Below are positions 8,896 through 17,329 of a DNA stretch of 64,000 nucleotides, one piece after another. The notes under the pieces are model-generated. The model was given only the letters and a program-made list of their open reading frames with translations, had not been told where the DNA came from and did no database searches. The translations under genes were made by a program, and so were the position numbers. This stretch comes from Flavobacteriales bacterium (lineage in GTDB: Bacteria; Bacteroidota; Bacteroidia; Flavobacteriales_F; PHOS-HE28), in NCBI GenBank assembly GCA_020635675.1, contig JACJZJ010000001.1:1-64000 (forward strand). The letters run 5' to 3'. The stretch's first letter is position 1. Each line of letters starts with the position of its first letter.

Positions 8896-9414
8896 TTACT
8901 TCTTGTCCTTCTTGGGGGCCGACTTCTTGGCGGCGGACTTTTTCGGGGCTGCCTTCTTGGTCGCCGCCTTCTTCTTGGGTGCGGCCGCTTTTTTGGGCGC
9001 CTCCGCAGGCTCGGTCTTTTTTACGGCCCTATTTTTCGGGGCGATGACCATCGGTGCCAGCGCCTTGGGGGCGGTGCTCTTGGCGGCGTCGAACTTTTCG
9101 CCCTTGCCCAGGATCGCTTCGATCCAAAGCTCGGTGAGGGCCTGACGATGGCCGTTCAGGGTCTGGTAGCCCTTGCGGCGTTTCTTTTTGAACACCAACA
9201 CCTTGTCGCCCTTGCTGTGGGCCAGCACCTTGGCGGCGATCCGGAAGCCCTCCACCTTGGGTGTGCCCACGGTCACGGTCTTGCCGTCGCTCACCAGCAG
9301 CACGTTCTCCAGTTCGACGTGCTTGCCTTCCTCGGCTTCGAGGCGGTGCACTTTCAGTTTGCGGCGGCCTTCGACCTTGTACTGCTGGCCGGCGATGTCC
9401 ACGATGGCGTACAT
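8896..9414 (-). CDS. rplU: Ribosomal protein bL21 with a Lys/Ala-rich tail
   Basis: Residues 1-102 match bL21 (MYAIVDIAGQQYKV, KVLVFKKKRRKGYQTLNGHR), a 23S rRNA-binding protein of the large subunit. Residues 103-172 are a low-complexity tail of Ala, Lys and Pro with repeated KKAAPKK-like units ending KKDKK, similar in composition to histone H1 tails. The start ATG at 9414 is set by homology; a longer in-frame extension upstream is out of frame with any promoter logic. A TACCTTCG box lies 21 bases upstream. The gene leads the rplU-rpmA operon. Confidence 0.95.
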   Translation of the reverse strand: MYAIVDIAGQQYKVEGRRKLKVHRLEAEEGKHVELENVLLVSDGKTVTVGTPKVEGFRIAAKVLAHSKGDKVLVFKKKRRKGYQTLNGHRQALTELWIEAILGKGEKFDAAKSTAPKALAPMVIAPKNRAVKKTEPAEAPKKAAAPKKKAATKKAAPKKSAAKKSAPKKDKK

Positions 9415-9435
9415 GACTTGGCTAAAAATGGGCTG

Positions 9436-9443
9436 CGAAGGTA
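9436..9443 (-). promoter_or_regulatory. Bacteroidota-type -7 box upstream of rplU
   Basis: The minus strand reads TACCTTCG, 21 bases upstream of the rplU ATG. It is followed by GCAGCCC and a short A/T-rich leader, so the predicted leader is about 15-17 bases. Confidence 0.6.
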
Positions 9444-9497
9444 AGCGATCTTTCGGTTCCGGATCCCGCCTTCGACCCGATCCGGAAGGTGAAGGAC

Positions 9498-10754
9498 CTA
9501 CAGCCCGAACGCCTTCTTCACCGCGCCCACCGCGTTGAGCTCTTCCCAGGGGAACAGTTTCACCTTCACGCTGGCTTTCTGACCGGCGTTCTGGAAGGTC
9601 TTGGTGATCACGCGGGTCTGGCGGCCCATGTGCCCGTATGCGGCCGTTTCGCTGTAGATGGGGGTCCGCAGGGCGAATCGTTGCTCGATGTAGTACGGCC
9701 TCATGTCGAACTCCTTCATGCCCAGGACCTTGCGGGCGATCTCGCCATCGGTCAGCTTCACCTTGGCCGTACCGGAGGTGTTCACGAAGAGCCCGACCGG
9801 CTTGGCAACCCCGATGGCGTAGGCCACCTGCACCAGGCATTCATCGCACACACCTGCGGCCACCAGGTTCTTGGCGACGTGGCGCGTGGCATAGGCCGCG
9901 CTGCGGTCCACCTTGCTGGGGTCCTTCCCGCTGAACGCGCCGCCCCCGTGCGCGCCCTTTCCACCGTACGTGTCCACGATGATCTTTCGGCCGGTGAGGC
10001 CCGTGTCGCCGTGCGGGCCGCCGATCACGAACTTGCCCGTGGGATTGATGTGGTAGATGACCTTCTCGTTGAAGAGCGCCTGTACCCGCTTGGGCAGCTG
10101 CTTTTTCACGCGGGGGACCAGGACCTCCAGCACGTCCTTCTTGATCCGGGCCAGCATCACCTTCTCGCTGTCGAACGGATCGTGCTGGGTGCTCACCACG
10201 ATGGCCACGATGCGCAGGGGTTTGTTGGTATCGCTGTATTCGATGGTCACCTGGCTCTTGGCGTCGGGCCGCAGGTACTTCATCACCTTGCCTTCGCGAC
10301 GGATGGCCGCCAGTTCCTTCAGGAGCAGATGGCTCAGCTCCAAGGCCAACGGCATGTAGTTGTCCGTTTCGCGGCTCGCATAGCCGAACATCATGCCCTG
10401 GTCGCCCGCACCCTGTTCTTCCGGCTTGCGGCGCTTCACGCCCTGGTGGATGTCCGGGCTTTGCTCGTGGATCGCGCTGAGCACGCCGCAGGAGTGGGCC
10501 TCGAACATGTAATCGCTCTTGGTGTAGCCGATCCGGGCGATCACGTCCCGTGCGATCTGCTGCACATCCAGGTAAGCCTCGCTCCGGACCTCGCCGGCCA
10601 GCACCACCTGTCCGGTGGTCACCAAGGTCTCGCAGGCCACCTTGCTGTCGGGATCAAAGGCCAGGAAATGGTCGATGAGCGCATCGCTGATCTGGTCGGC
10701 CACCTTGTCCGGATGGCCCTCGCTGACGGATTCGGAGGTGAAGAGATAGGGCAT
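9498..10754 (-). CDS. metK: S-adenosylmethionine synthetase
   Basis: The 418-residue protein matches MetK end to end: MPYLFTSESVSEGHPDK at the N-terminus, the ATP-binding GAGDQGMMFGYA, the phosphate loop GGGAFSGKDPSKVDRS, and the central IGGPHGDTGLTGRKIIVDTYGG. It makes S-adenosylmethionine from methionine and ATP in the cytoplasm. It sits alone between rplU and a divergent outer-membrane protein gene. A weaker box, GTTCTTTG, lies about 30 bases upstream. I see no SAM riboswitch in the short leader. Confidence 0.97.
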   Translation of the reverse strand: MPYLFTSESVSEGHPDKVADQISDALIDHFLAFDPDSKVACETLVTTGQVVLAGEVRSEAYLDVQQIARDVIARIGYTKSDYMFEAHSCGVLSAIHEQSPDIHQGVKRRKPEEQGAGDQGMMFGYASRETDNYMPLALELSHLLLKELAAIRREGKVMKYLRPDAKSQVTIEYSDTNKPLRIVAIVVSTQHDPFDSEKVMLARIKKDVLEVLVPRVKKQLPKRVQALFNEKVIYHINPTGKFVIGGPHGDTGLTGRKIIVDTYGGKGAHGGGAFSGKDPSKVDRSAAYATRHVAKNLVAAGVCDECLVQVAYAIGVAKPVGLFVNTSGTAKVKLTDGEIARKVLGMKEFDMRPYYIEQRFALRTPIYSETAAYGHMGRQTRVITKTFQNAGQKASVKVKLFPWEELNAVGAVKKAFGL

Positions 10755-10884
10755 CGTCGCGCTGTCTTGAGGCGCGCAAAGAACGGAGTTTCGCCGGAGG
10801 ATTTGAAGCGCATCGGCCCGGCGACCACCGCCCTTGGGTCCCGATCGACAGCTCCCTCGTGATGGACCATGCGCCGGCCTGACC

Positions 10885-10892
10885 TAGTTTTG
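10885..10892 (+). promoter_or_regulatory. Bacteroidota-type -7 box upstream of the outer-membrane protein
   Basis: TAGTTTTG matches the TAnnTTTG consensus in full, 22 bases upstream of the ATG at 10914. The predicted transcript leader is about 15 bases. Confidence 0.6.
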
Positions 10893-10913
10893 CGGGTCCA
10901 ATACCAATCGGTC

Positions 10914-11501
10914 ATGACACGTACGGTCGCCCTCCTATCCTCTACACTGATCTTGACCACGGCTCTTTCCGCGCAGTCCTTCGCGGGCGGCACGAACTCG
11001 CTCGGTTTCGGGGTCGGGGTCGGCGGATTCTATCGGGCCTATGACAGCTATTCCGCTCAGACGCCGCTGTTCATGTTCCACTATGACCGTGGAACGTCCG
11101 TTCCCGTGGGACCCGGAGTGCTCGGTATCGGGGGGTATTTCGGGTTCAAGTCACTACGCTATCTCAGCGAGTCCTATTACTACACCTATGATCTCCGTTG
11201 GACCTATTGGATGTTCGGACTGCGTGGTACATACCACTGGAACAGCTGGCACAATAACGACAAGCTGGATACATATGCGGGTGTGAGCCTGGGCTACAAC
11301 GTCGTCAGTTTCAGGGACCGCTCCACCTACACGAGCTACTATTACAATGATCTCTACAGGTACAATTACTCCTCCCGCTCCGCCCTGCGCGGCGGTGCTT
11401 TTGTGGGTGTCAAGTACTACTTCGCCGGTGGTTTCGGGGTGTATGCGGAGGCCGGTCCGGACGTTTCGCTCCTGACCGGTGGATTGACCTTCAAGTTCTA
11501 G
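10914..11501 (+). CDS. Outer-membrane beta-barrel-like protein, exported
   Basis: I chose the ATG at 10914 because it gives a signal peptide (MTRTVALLSSTLILTTALSAQ) directly after a promoter box; an upstream in-frame ATG lacks one. The mature part of about 175 residues is rich in Gly, Tyr and Ser with alternating hydrophobic strands (GFGVGVGGFYRAY, AGVSLGYNVVSF) and ends in phenylalanine (GGLTFKF), as outer-membrane barrels do. It resembles small uncharacterised Bacteroidota barrels. It is convergent with gldA, with only 7 bases between them. Function is unknown. Confidence 0.75.
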   Translation: MTRTVALLSSTLILTTALSAQSFAGGTNSLGFGVGVGGFYRAYDSYSAQTPLFMFHYDRGTSVPVGPGVLGIGGYFGFKSLRYLSESYYYTYDLRWTYWMFGLRGTYHWNSWHNNDKLDTYAGVSLGYNVVSFRDRSTYTSYYYNDLYRYNYSSRSALRGGAFVGVKYYFAGGFGVYAEAGPDVSLLTGGLTFKF

Positions 11502-11508
11502 GCGGCGA

Positions 11509-12426
11509 TCAGCCCTTCCTTTCGCCGGTCAGCTCTTTGAACACCTCCTCGAGGCCACGTTCGGCCCGCTGGAGGGTGAGCACCTGCAGGCCCTGTTCCA
11601 CGGCCATCTGGAACACGGCCGGGCGAACATCGCTGTCCGCCTCGTGGGCGATGTGCCAGGTCATACCACGGGCGTGACGGACCTGCACCACGCCCGGTAT
11701 CCCGGTAAGCAGGGCCTCGGCCACCTCCCGGTCGAACTCCACGGTGATCATCTCCCGCTGCTTGGGCATTCCGCGCAGATGATCGGCACGGTCATCGGCC
11801 ACGATGCGCCCGCGGTCGATGATGATCACCCGGTCGCAGATGGCCTCCACCTCCTGCATGATGTGTGTGCTCAGCATCACCGTTTTCTCCTTGCCCAATC
11901 GTTGGATCAGGCCGCGGATCTCCTCCAGTTGGTTGGGGTCCAGGCCGCTGGTGGGTTCGTCCAGGATCAGCACCGCGGGGTCATGGATCATGGCCTGCGC
12001 CAGTCCGACGCGTTGGCGGTAGCCCTTGCTCAAGGCACCGATCTTCTTGTGCTGCTCGCGTTCCAGCCCCACCGTCGCGATCATCTCCTTCACCCTTGCC
12101 TTCACATTCCGCAGGTGATGCACCCCGCCTACGAACTCGAGGTATTCCCGCACATAGAGGTCGGTATAGAGCGGGTTGTTCTCAGGCAGATAGCCGATGC
12201 TGCGCCGCACGGCCATGCTCTCCCGGGCGATGTCATGGCCACAGACCGACGCGCTGCCGGACGTGGGTGGGATGAAACAGGTCAGCACCCGCATCATCGT
12301 GCTCTTGCCCGCCCCGTTCGGGCCCAGGAACCCGACCACTTCGTTCGCACCGATCTCGAACGACACCGCATCCAGGGCCTTCTGCGCCCCGAAGCGTTTC
12401 GTGACCTGCCGTACCGCGATGGACAT
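11509..12426 (-). CDS. gldA: ABC transporter ATPase, GldA-like
   Basis: The 305-residue cytoplasmic ATPase has Walker A GPNGAGKS at 35-42, signature LSKGYRQRV, Walker B VLILDEPTSGLDP and the H-loop STHIMQEVEAI. The arrangement and wording (YLPENNPLYTDLYVREYLEF, QEVEAICDRVIIID) closely resemble GldA, the ATPase of the GldA-GldF-GldG transporter linked to gliding in Bacteroidota. The permease partners are not in this window, so a gliding role is inference; a general ABC-2 exporter ATPase is the alternative. The start codon follows a TACCTTCG box by only 6 bases, so the message may be nearly leaderless. Confidence 0.82.
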   Translation of the reverse strand: MSIAVRQVTKRFGAQKALDAVSFEIGANEVVGFLGPNGAGKSTMMRVLTCFIPPTSGSASVCGHDIARESMAVRRSIGYLPENNPLYTDLYVREYLEFVGGVHHLRNVKARVKEMIATVGLEREQHKKIGALSKGYRQRVGLAQAMIHDPAVLILDEPTSGLDPNQLEEIRGLIQRLGKEKTVMLSTHIMQEVEAICDRVIIIDRGRIVADDRADHLRGMPKQREMITVEFDREVAEALLTGIPGVVQVRHARGMTWHIAHEADSDVRPAVFQMAVEQGLQVLTLQRAERGLEEVFKELTGERKG

Positions 12427-12432
12427 CGGCGA

Positions 12433-12440
12433 CGAAGGTA
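12433..12440 (-). promoter_or_regulatory. -7 box almost touching the gldA start
   Basis: The minus strand reads TACCTTCG, with six bases before the ATG at 12426. The predicted transcription start falls at or within two bases of the start codon. Confidence 0.6.
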
Positions 12441-12511
12441 CACGGCGTGTGCTCCGGTCCACCGTCGCGTTAAGGAACGGTGAACTCCGTCCGTGGCTCG
12501 GCCGGTAACCG

Positions 12512-12519
12512 CACCTTTG
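12512..12519 (+). promoter_or_regulatory. Probable -7 box upstream of rsgA
   Basis: CACCTTTG, one mismatch from TAnnTTTG, lies 17 bases before the rsgA ATG at 12537, giving a leader of about 11-13 bases. Confidence 0.4.
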
Positions 12520-12536
12520 CATCGATATCGACCACC

Positions 12537-13511
12537 ATGTTGGAAGGGATCGTGATGCGCAGCACCGGAAGCCGCTACCTCGTGCGGGATGAGGAAGGTG
12601 CGTTGCACGACTGCGTGGCGCGTGGCCAGCTGCGTATCCAGGGTTTCCGGAGCACCAACCCGATCGCCGTGGGCGATCATGTGGTCTTCGAGCCGGAAGT
12701 GCGCACCGTCGGGGGAGAACAAGTGGGACAGATCACCGAGGTGAAGGACCGGCGCAATTATCTGGTGAGACGATCCGTGAACCTGAGCCATGAGAAGCAC
12801 GTGATCGCTTCGAACGTGGACCAGGCCCTGTTGATGGTCACGGTGGCGCGGCCGCGCACATCGTTCGGGTTCATCGATCGGTTCCTGGTGACCGCCGAGA
12901 GCTACGAGGTGCCCGCGATCCTGCTGTTCAACAAGGTGGACGACCTGGACGCTGGAGAACTGGAGCAGCTTCAGGCGTATGAAAACACCTACCGGACCGC
13001 GGGCTACCGGATGCTCCGCACATCGGCACGGAACGGCACGGGCGTGGAGGATGTGAAGGCCCTGCTGCTGGGCAAGGTCAGTTTGTTGGCGGGGCACAGC
13101 GGCGTGGGGAAGAGCACGCTGATCAACGCGATCGCGCCTTCGCTGGATCTGCATACCGCGGAGGTGAGCGCCGCCAGCTTGAAGGGCCAGCACACGACGA
13201 CATTGGCAGAGATGTTCGCGCTCGAGATCCCTGGTCCTCCTGACGAGCGCACCACCTTCATCATCGACACGCCCGGTGTAAAGGGCTTCGGGCTGGTGGA
13301 CATGGACCCTCCACATATCGGCGATCAATTCCCGGAGATCTTCGCGCTCAAGGGTGAATGCCGCTTCAGCGATTGCCTGCATCTGGAGGAACCCGGCTGT
13401 GCCGTGCGCACAGCAGCGGGGGACGGCCGGATCCCACCCAGCCGCTACCGCAGTTATCTGGACATGTTGGCCGGACTGGAGGAGGACGGCCCCTATCGAA
13501 AAAGCGAATGA
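12537..13511 (+). CDS. rsgA: Ribosome small-subunit-dependent GTPase A
   Basis: The 324-residue protein has the RsgA/YjeQ layout: an N-terminal OB fold, a circularly permuted GTPase with NKVD (G4) before the P-loop GHSGVGKST and then DTPG (G3), and a C-terminal zinc site in CRFSDCLHLEEPGCAV. It releases maturation factors from the 30S subunit late in assembly. The start MLEGIVMRSTG was chosen because it follows a promoter-like box and fits the family length; a frame open further upstream adds unconserved residues. It overlaps the next gene by 4 bases (ATGA). Confidence 0.95.
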   Translation: MLEGIVMRSTGSRYLVRDEEGALHDCVARGQLRIQGFRSTNPIAVGDHVVFEPEVRTVGGEQVGQITEVKDRRNYLVRRSVNLSHEKHVIASNVDQALLMVTVARPRTSFGFIDRFLVTAESYEVPAILLFNKVDDLDAGELEQLQAYENTYRTAGYRMLRTSARNGTGVEDVKALLLGKVSLLAGHSGVGKSTLINAIAPSLDLHTAEVSAASLKGQHTTTLAEMFALEIPGPPDERTTFIIDTPGVKGFGLVDMDPPHIGDQFPEIFALKGECRFSDCLHLEEPGCAVRTAAGDGRIPPSRYRSYLDMLAGLEEDGPYRKSE

Positions 13512-14398
13512 GCAAGACCCAGTTCTTCCCGAAGGACCGAACGTGGAAGGCCGCATGGGTGCCGATCCTGGTGACGGTCCTCGTGGCCGCCTGTTCCGGT
13601 GCGCGGACCACTGCCACGAAGAGCGCCGAGAAGGCCACAGCCCCGCCTTCATCGCCCCTGGTGCAGGCCGGCGTGGACGCGATCCTCTATCAATCCAGCT
13701 CCGCGGAGGTGTTCCGCCTCTACCAGCAATGTTTCGAATTGGCGCGGTTGCGTCTGGACGCCAGCCTGGCCAGGCTCGCGCCCGGAGGTGATCCGCCGGC
13801 CGTGATCGTGGACGTCGACGAGACCGTGCTCGACAATACGCCGTACGAGATCACCAACGTGGCGAACGGTCGCGGCTATGCGCCGGACACCTGGAAGGAA
13901 TGGACCGATCAGGGAGAAGCACGTGCCTTGCCCGGTGCCGTGGATTTCCTCCGGTATGCGGTCTCCCGCGGGTGTGAGGTGTACTACATCACCAACCGGA
14001 CCACCGCGGAAAAGGAGGCCACCATCAGCAACCTGCTCCAACAGGTCTTCCCCATGGTGGATCCCGAGCACGTGCTGACCAAGGAGGAGGGCTCCGACAA
14101 GACTACGAGGAGGGCCCGTGTCGCGGAGCATCATCGGATCGTGCTGCTCTGCGGGGACCAGCTACGGGATTTCGACGAGTCATTCAAGGACAGATCGGTG
14201 GAGTTCGGCCGAAGTCAGGTGCAGGCGATGCAGGATACGCTCTCCTCCTATTTCGTGCTGCTGCCCAATGCGATCTATGGCACCTGGCGGGATGCGATCC
14301 TGGGGAACGGGACCGATGCGGAGAAGGAGCAACGCGTCCGGAACTTCTTCGATCAGAACGCTTACTGGCATGCGGGCAGTGGTCCAGAGGGTCGCTAA
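13508..14398 (+). CDS. HAD-family acid phosphatase lipoprotein, e(P4)/class B/C type
   Basis: The protein of about 296 residues has a type II signal sequence (LVTVLVAACSG, with Cys as lipid anchor) and the HAD nucleophile motif DVDETVLDN. Later come YYITNRTTAEKEATI and LCGDQLRDFDESF, as in the 5'-nucleotidase, lipoprotein e(P4) family. Such enzymes dephosphorylate nucleotides or NMN at the cell surface or in the periplasm, releasing nucleosides for uptake. It overlaps rsgA by 4 bases and dtd by 29 bases, so the three genes form one unit. Substrate is inferred from the family only. Confidence 0.88.
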   Translation: MSKTQFFPKDRTWKAAWVPILVTVLVAACSGARTTATKSAEKATAPPSSPLVQAGVDAILYQSSSAEVFRLYQQCFELARLRLDASLARLAPGGDPPAVIVDVDETVLDNTPYEITNVANGRGYAPDTWKEWTDQGEARALPGAVDFLRYAVSRGCEVYYITNRTTAEKEATISNLLQQVFPMVDPEHVLTKEEGSDKTTRRARVAEHHRIVLLCGDQLRDFDESFKDRSVEFGRSQVQAMQDTLSSYFVLLPNAIYGTWRDAILGNGTDAEKEQRVRNFFDQNAYWHAGSGPEGR

Positions 14399-14822
14399 GG
14401 CCCATGTGCATGTCGATGGCATGCTGAAGGCCAGCGTGGGCCCGGGACTGCTAGTTCTGCTCGGCATCGAGTCCGGCGACACACAGGAGGATCTGGAATG
14501 GCTTTGCGGCAAGATCGTACGCATGCGGATCTTTCCCGGAGCGAACGGCGTCATGGACCTGGACGTGACCCAGGCGATGGGCGAGATCTGTTTGGTGAGC
14601 CAGTTCACGCTCCACGCCAGCACGCGCAAGGGCAATCGCCCGAGCTACATACGCGCCGCACGCCCGGAGGAAGCGGTGCCGCTCTACCTGCGGGCGAAGC
14701 AGCGGCTAGGGGAGGAACTCGGTCGACCGGTGCAGACCGGCGAGTTCGGCGCGATGATGCAGGTGGAACTGGTGAACGACGGACCGGTGACGATCGTGAT
14801 CGACAGCAAACTGCGCGAGTAG
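14370..14822 (+). CDS. dtd: D-aminoacyl-tRNA deacylase
   Basis: The 150-residue protein begins MRAVVQRVAKAHVHVDG and contains the catalytic SQFTL motif and the cross-subunit NDGPVT motif, both diagnostic of Dtd. The enzyme frees tRNA from mischarged D-amino acids or glycine and acts as a homodimer. The start lies inside the end of the acid-phosphatase gene (29-base overlap), supporting translational coupling. It is convergent with a T9SS protein gene, with only 5 bases between the stops. Length is typical. Confidence 0.95.
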   Translation: MRAVVQRVAKAHVHVDGMLKASVGPGLLVLLGIESGDTQEDLEWLCGKIVRMRIFPGANGVMDLDVTQAMGEICLVSQFTLHASTRKGNRPSYIRAARPEEAVPLYLRAKQRLGEELGRPVQTGEFGAMMQVELVNDGPVTIVIDSKLRE

Positions 14823-14827
14823 GTCGA

Positions 14828-16576
14828 TCAGCGGACGATCATTCGCTCGCCGCGCACCTGCTCTCCGTCCCGGGCACGCACAAGGAACAGGCCCCGTTGC
14901 TCGATCTGTATCCGGGTGCGGCCATCCTGTTGCTGAACGGTGCGCCAGGGAACGCGCCGCCCCACAACGTCAAGGACGTCGATCGTTCCCGCAGGCGCCG
15001 AGACCCATGTCAAGCCATCGTTCGGATTCGGAACGATCAACGGTCCCGGGAGCTCCCAGGCAGCACTGACGATCGGACCGTGTGAGGCGTGGCCGTCCGT
15101 ATCGATGATATCCAGGCGGTAGAACTGCGTGCCGCTTATCGGCGCCCCATCACGGAACGAATAGGCCATGGTGGTCGCACTGTTCCCGCCGGCCGGAACA
15201 CCGCCGATCGTGCTCCACGCTGACAGGTCCTCGGATCGACCGACATCGAAACGCAGTACCCCGGTCTCCGTGGCGGTGTGCCAGGCGAGGTCAATGCCTT
15301 GGGTGGAAGGTATCGCGGTCATATCGATCAGCTCGATCGGCAGGACGATCTGGTCGCAGCTGACGATCGCCGTACCCCCGAACTCGAGCGGTACCAGCGT
15401 GGATACCGAGCTCCAGTTGCTGAAGCAGATGATGTACTGGTCGCCGGTGGCCACCGTAAGCGGTGGTTCGAAGTTCCCCGCCACCCCGCCGGCTGGAACG
15501 CTCGATGCCAGTCCCGTGCCGCCGAAGCTCGAGGCGTTCCAGTTGCAGCGCACGGGTGCCACGTTGTTGTTCACGATGGCCGTGCAGGTCGTCGCGTCGT
15601 ACGGGTACATGATCCAATCATAGAACCCTGCCTGGGTGCCCAATCCGCCGAAAGTGAATTCCAAGGACCCGCCGCCCCAGATATTGATGATCATCCAGGT
15701 GCTGTTGAGTTCATCGTTCCGAAGGCAGCCATAGTTGTCCGAACCCCATGGGCTGTTGATCCCGTCGCCCAGGAGGAAGTCCGGATTCCCGTACGAACCG
15801 AGCGCGGGGATCTCGTAGATCGCCCCCTCTCCGTTGGGGTCGATCTGGAAGTTGTAGTTCGTGCAGATGTTCACGGCGTCCGGACAATCGCTCGCCGTCA
15901 CCGGGCCGGAACTCGAGCAGGGGCCGCTGGCGTCGAGCGGAATGGTGGCCTGTCCGATGCTGCCGCTGCCCAGCGTGCCGCTCTGGACCACGGCATTGTT
16001 CGCATCGTAGAGCGCCCAGGTCGCGCCGTTCCACCCGTCACCGAAACTGTCGAACATCTGCATGACGTAGCAGCCGGTGTCCAGGCAAAGGGTGACGTTC
16101 GTCGGAGCGAAGCCGGTGGCCACGATGGTGGTTCCTCCGATCAGGTTCCAGCTTACCTCCGTGGGGTAGCTGCCGCTCGTCAGCACCATTGTGTAGGTAT
16201 CGCAATTCCCGGTCCCACAGGCCCCGCCCAGGTCCACCTGCTGGGTGCCCAGGTACCCGTTGTTCAGCGTGCCACTGCTCACGATGGTGTTGGCCGGCTG
16301 CTCCCGGATCACGAACGTGCCCCCGTTCCACCCATCGCCGAACGAATCGTACATGTACATCGTGTAGCAACCGTCCGGCAGGCATACGGACTGGGTGGTC
16401 GGTGCACCTCCGAGCGCCACGGTGGCTCCAATGTCGTTCACCAGTTCCCAGTCGATCTCGATGTCGTAGAAGCCGCCGCCGACGGTGATGGTGTAGTTGG
16501 TGCATTGCGCGGCCGCCCCGGTCGTGAAAGCCACGAACAGAAGGGCATTGATCGTCCGCAAGCGAGGCGCCATCAC
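14828..16576 (-). CDS. T9SS type A sorting-domain protein with two tandem DSFGDGWNG domains
   Basis: The 582-residue secreted protein begins with a signal peptide ending GAAAQ. Two similar domains of about 95 residues follow (about 25-120 and 125-220), each with a conserved core CYxMxMxDSFGDGWNG and a terminal aromatic/Gly region. A longer Gly/Asn-rich beta region (about 225-405) is followed by a fibronectin-like segment (LIDMTAIPSTQGIDLAW) and a C-terminal sorting domain from about residue 505 (PNPNDGLTWV, ending GERMIVR). T9SS exports such proteins across the outer membrane and attaches or releases them. Binding partner unknown. It overlaps the upstream small gene by 4 bases. Confidence 0.85.
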   Translation of the reverse strand: MMAPRLRTINALLFVAFTTGAAAQCTNYTITVGGGFYDIEIDWELVNDIGATVALGGAPTTQSVCLPDGCYTMYMYDSFGDGWNGGTFVIREQPANTIVSSGTLNNGYLGTQQVDLGGACGTGNCDTYTMVLTSGSYPTEVSWNLIGGTTIVATGFAPTNVTLCLDTGCYVMQMFDSFGDGWNGATWALYDANNAVVQSGTLGSGSIGQATIPLDASGPCSSSGPVTASDCPDAVNICTNYNFQIDPNGEGAIYEIPALGSYGNPDFLLGDGINSPWGSDNYGCLRNDELNSTWMIINIWGGGSLEFTFGGLGTQAGFYDWIMYPYDATTCTAIVNNNVAPVRCNWNASSFGGTGLASSVPAGGVAGNFEPPLTVATGDQYIICFSNWSSVSTLVPLEFGGTAIVSCDQIVLPIELIDMTAIPSTQGIDLAWHTATETGVLRFDVGRSEDLSAWSTIGGVPAGGNSATTMAYSFRDGAPISGTQFYRLDIIDTDGHASHGPIVSAAWELPGPLIVPNPNDGLTWVSAPAGTIDVLDVVGRRVPWRTVQQQDGRTRIQIEQRGLFLVRARDGEQVRGERMIVR

Positions 16577-16956
16577 TTGTCTTCAGGGTCCAGCCCGCAG
16601 TGTCTGGGGTCCAGGTGATGGAACGGGCCCGATGCGTTCGGCACGCGTTGATAACAGCGGATATGGAGATCCGATCCGGTCAGCCACTGGTCGAGGATAT
16701 CCGCGTTCAGTGCGCATCCATGGTCCACTTGCAGCATGAGATTGCGCGTATTGTGGTCCACACGGCATGCCACCACGCCGGGATGGGCGAGGACGGTCTG
16801 CGACGCGTCGTAGGCCTGTTCCGGTGAACGCAGGCCGTCGACCACCGCCTGCACGCGATCGAGCGGACCGTCCTGTGCGGGCGCAACATGGTGGAACAGT
16901 GTGACGGTGATCGTCAACAGCAGGCATGCTGCATATTTGCCACTGAACCAGCTCAT
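16573..16956 (-). CDS. Small exported hypothetical protein
   Basis: The 127-residue protein starts with a signal peptide (CLLLTITVTLFHHVAPAQ). The mature part has a pattern reminiscent of a small alpha/beta fold (HPGVVACRVDHNTRNLMLQV, ADILDQWLTGSDLHIRCY), superficially like heavy-metal-associated domains but without a CxxC motif. I do not recognise the family. Its stop overlaps the start of the T9SS gene by 4 bases, so they are probably co-expressed. Its start codon overlaps head-to-head with the start of the divergent MazG-like gene. Confidence 0.6.
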   Translation of the reverse strand: MSWFSGKYAACLLLTITVTLFHHVAPAQDGPLDRVQAVVDGLRSPEQAYDASQTVLAHPGVVACRVDHNTRNLMLQVDHGCALNADILDQWLTGSDLHIRCYQRVPNASGPFHHLDPRHCGLDPEDK

Positions 16957-17329
16957 GATGTCCGATCAATTTAAGGAACGGCACCCGAACGGGGACGTGC
17001 CGATCGTCAGGTTGCAGCAGCGTGTCGATGAATGGATCCGGACGGTGGGTGTCGACTATTTCGACCCGCTGACCAATACGGTCATCCTGGCCGAGGAGGT
17101 GGGTGAGGTCGCGCGGATCATCGCCCGTCGCTATGGACAGCAAAGTGAGAAGGAGGGCGATCGGGGCCACGATCTGGGCGAGGAGCTCAGCGATGTGATC
17201 TTCGTGGTGTGCTGCCTGGCCAACCAGACCGGGACGGACCTGGCGGCGGCCTTCGATCGGAAGATGGATCGGCGTACGGAACGGGACCAGGAGCGCCATG
17301 CACGGAACCCCAAGTTGCGTCGCGACTGA
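16955..17329 (+). CDS. MazG-like nucleotide pyrophosphohydrolase
   Basis: The protein of about 124 residues has the MazG-superfamily metal-binding pattern: LAEEVGEVARIIARRYG followed by LGEELSDVIFVVCCLAN (the EExxE...ExxD arrangement). The family hydrolyses nucleoside triphosphates to monophosphates and acts in nucleotide-pool cleaning. Two in-frame ATGs (16955 and 16958) are possible starts; the first overlaps the start codon of the divergent gene. A CATATTTG box 15-20 bases upstream lies inside that divergent gene. The stop directly abuts the stop of the convergent SxtJ gene. Confidence 0.85.
   Translation: MMSDQFKERHPNGDVPIVRLQQRVDEWIRTVGVDYFDPLTNTVILAEEVGEVARIIARRYGQQSEKEGDRGHDLGEELSDVIFVVCCLANQTGTDLAAAFDRKMDRRTERDQERHARNPKLRRD

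Noticed and set aside
8896..9840. Upstream extension of rplU on the minus strand
   Set aside because: The region before ATG 9414 crosses the promoter box and metK's end and shows no conservation of bL21 type.
9489..10862. Long plus-strand frame opposite metK
   Set aside because: It is the complement of metK, has no family signature, and its residue use (Ala/His/Leu-rich, no motif) is typical of high-GC antisense frames.
15278..16618. Long plus-strand frame opposite the T9SS protein
   Set aside because: It is antisense to a protein with signal peptide and sorting domain and has no recognisable domain.
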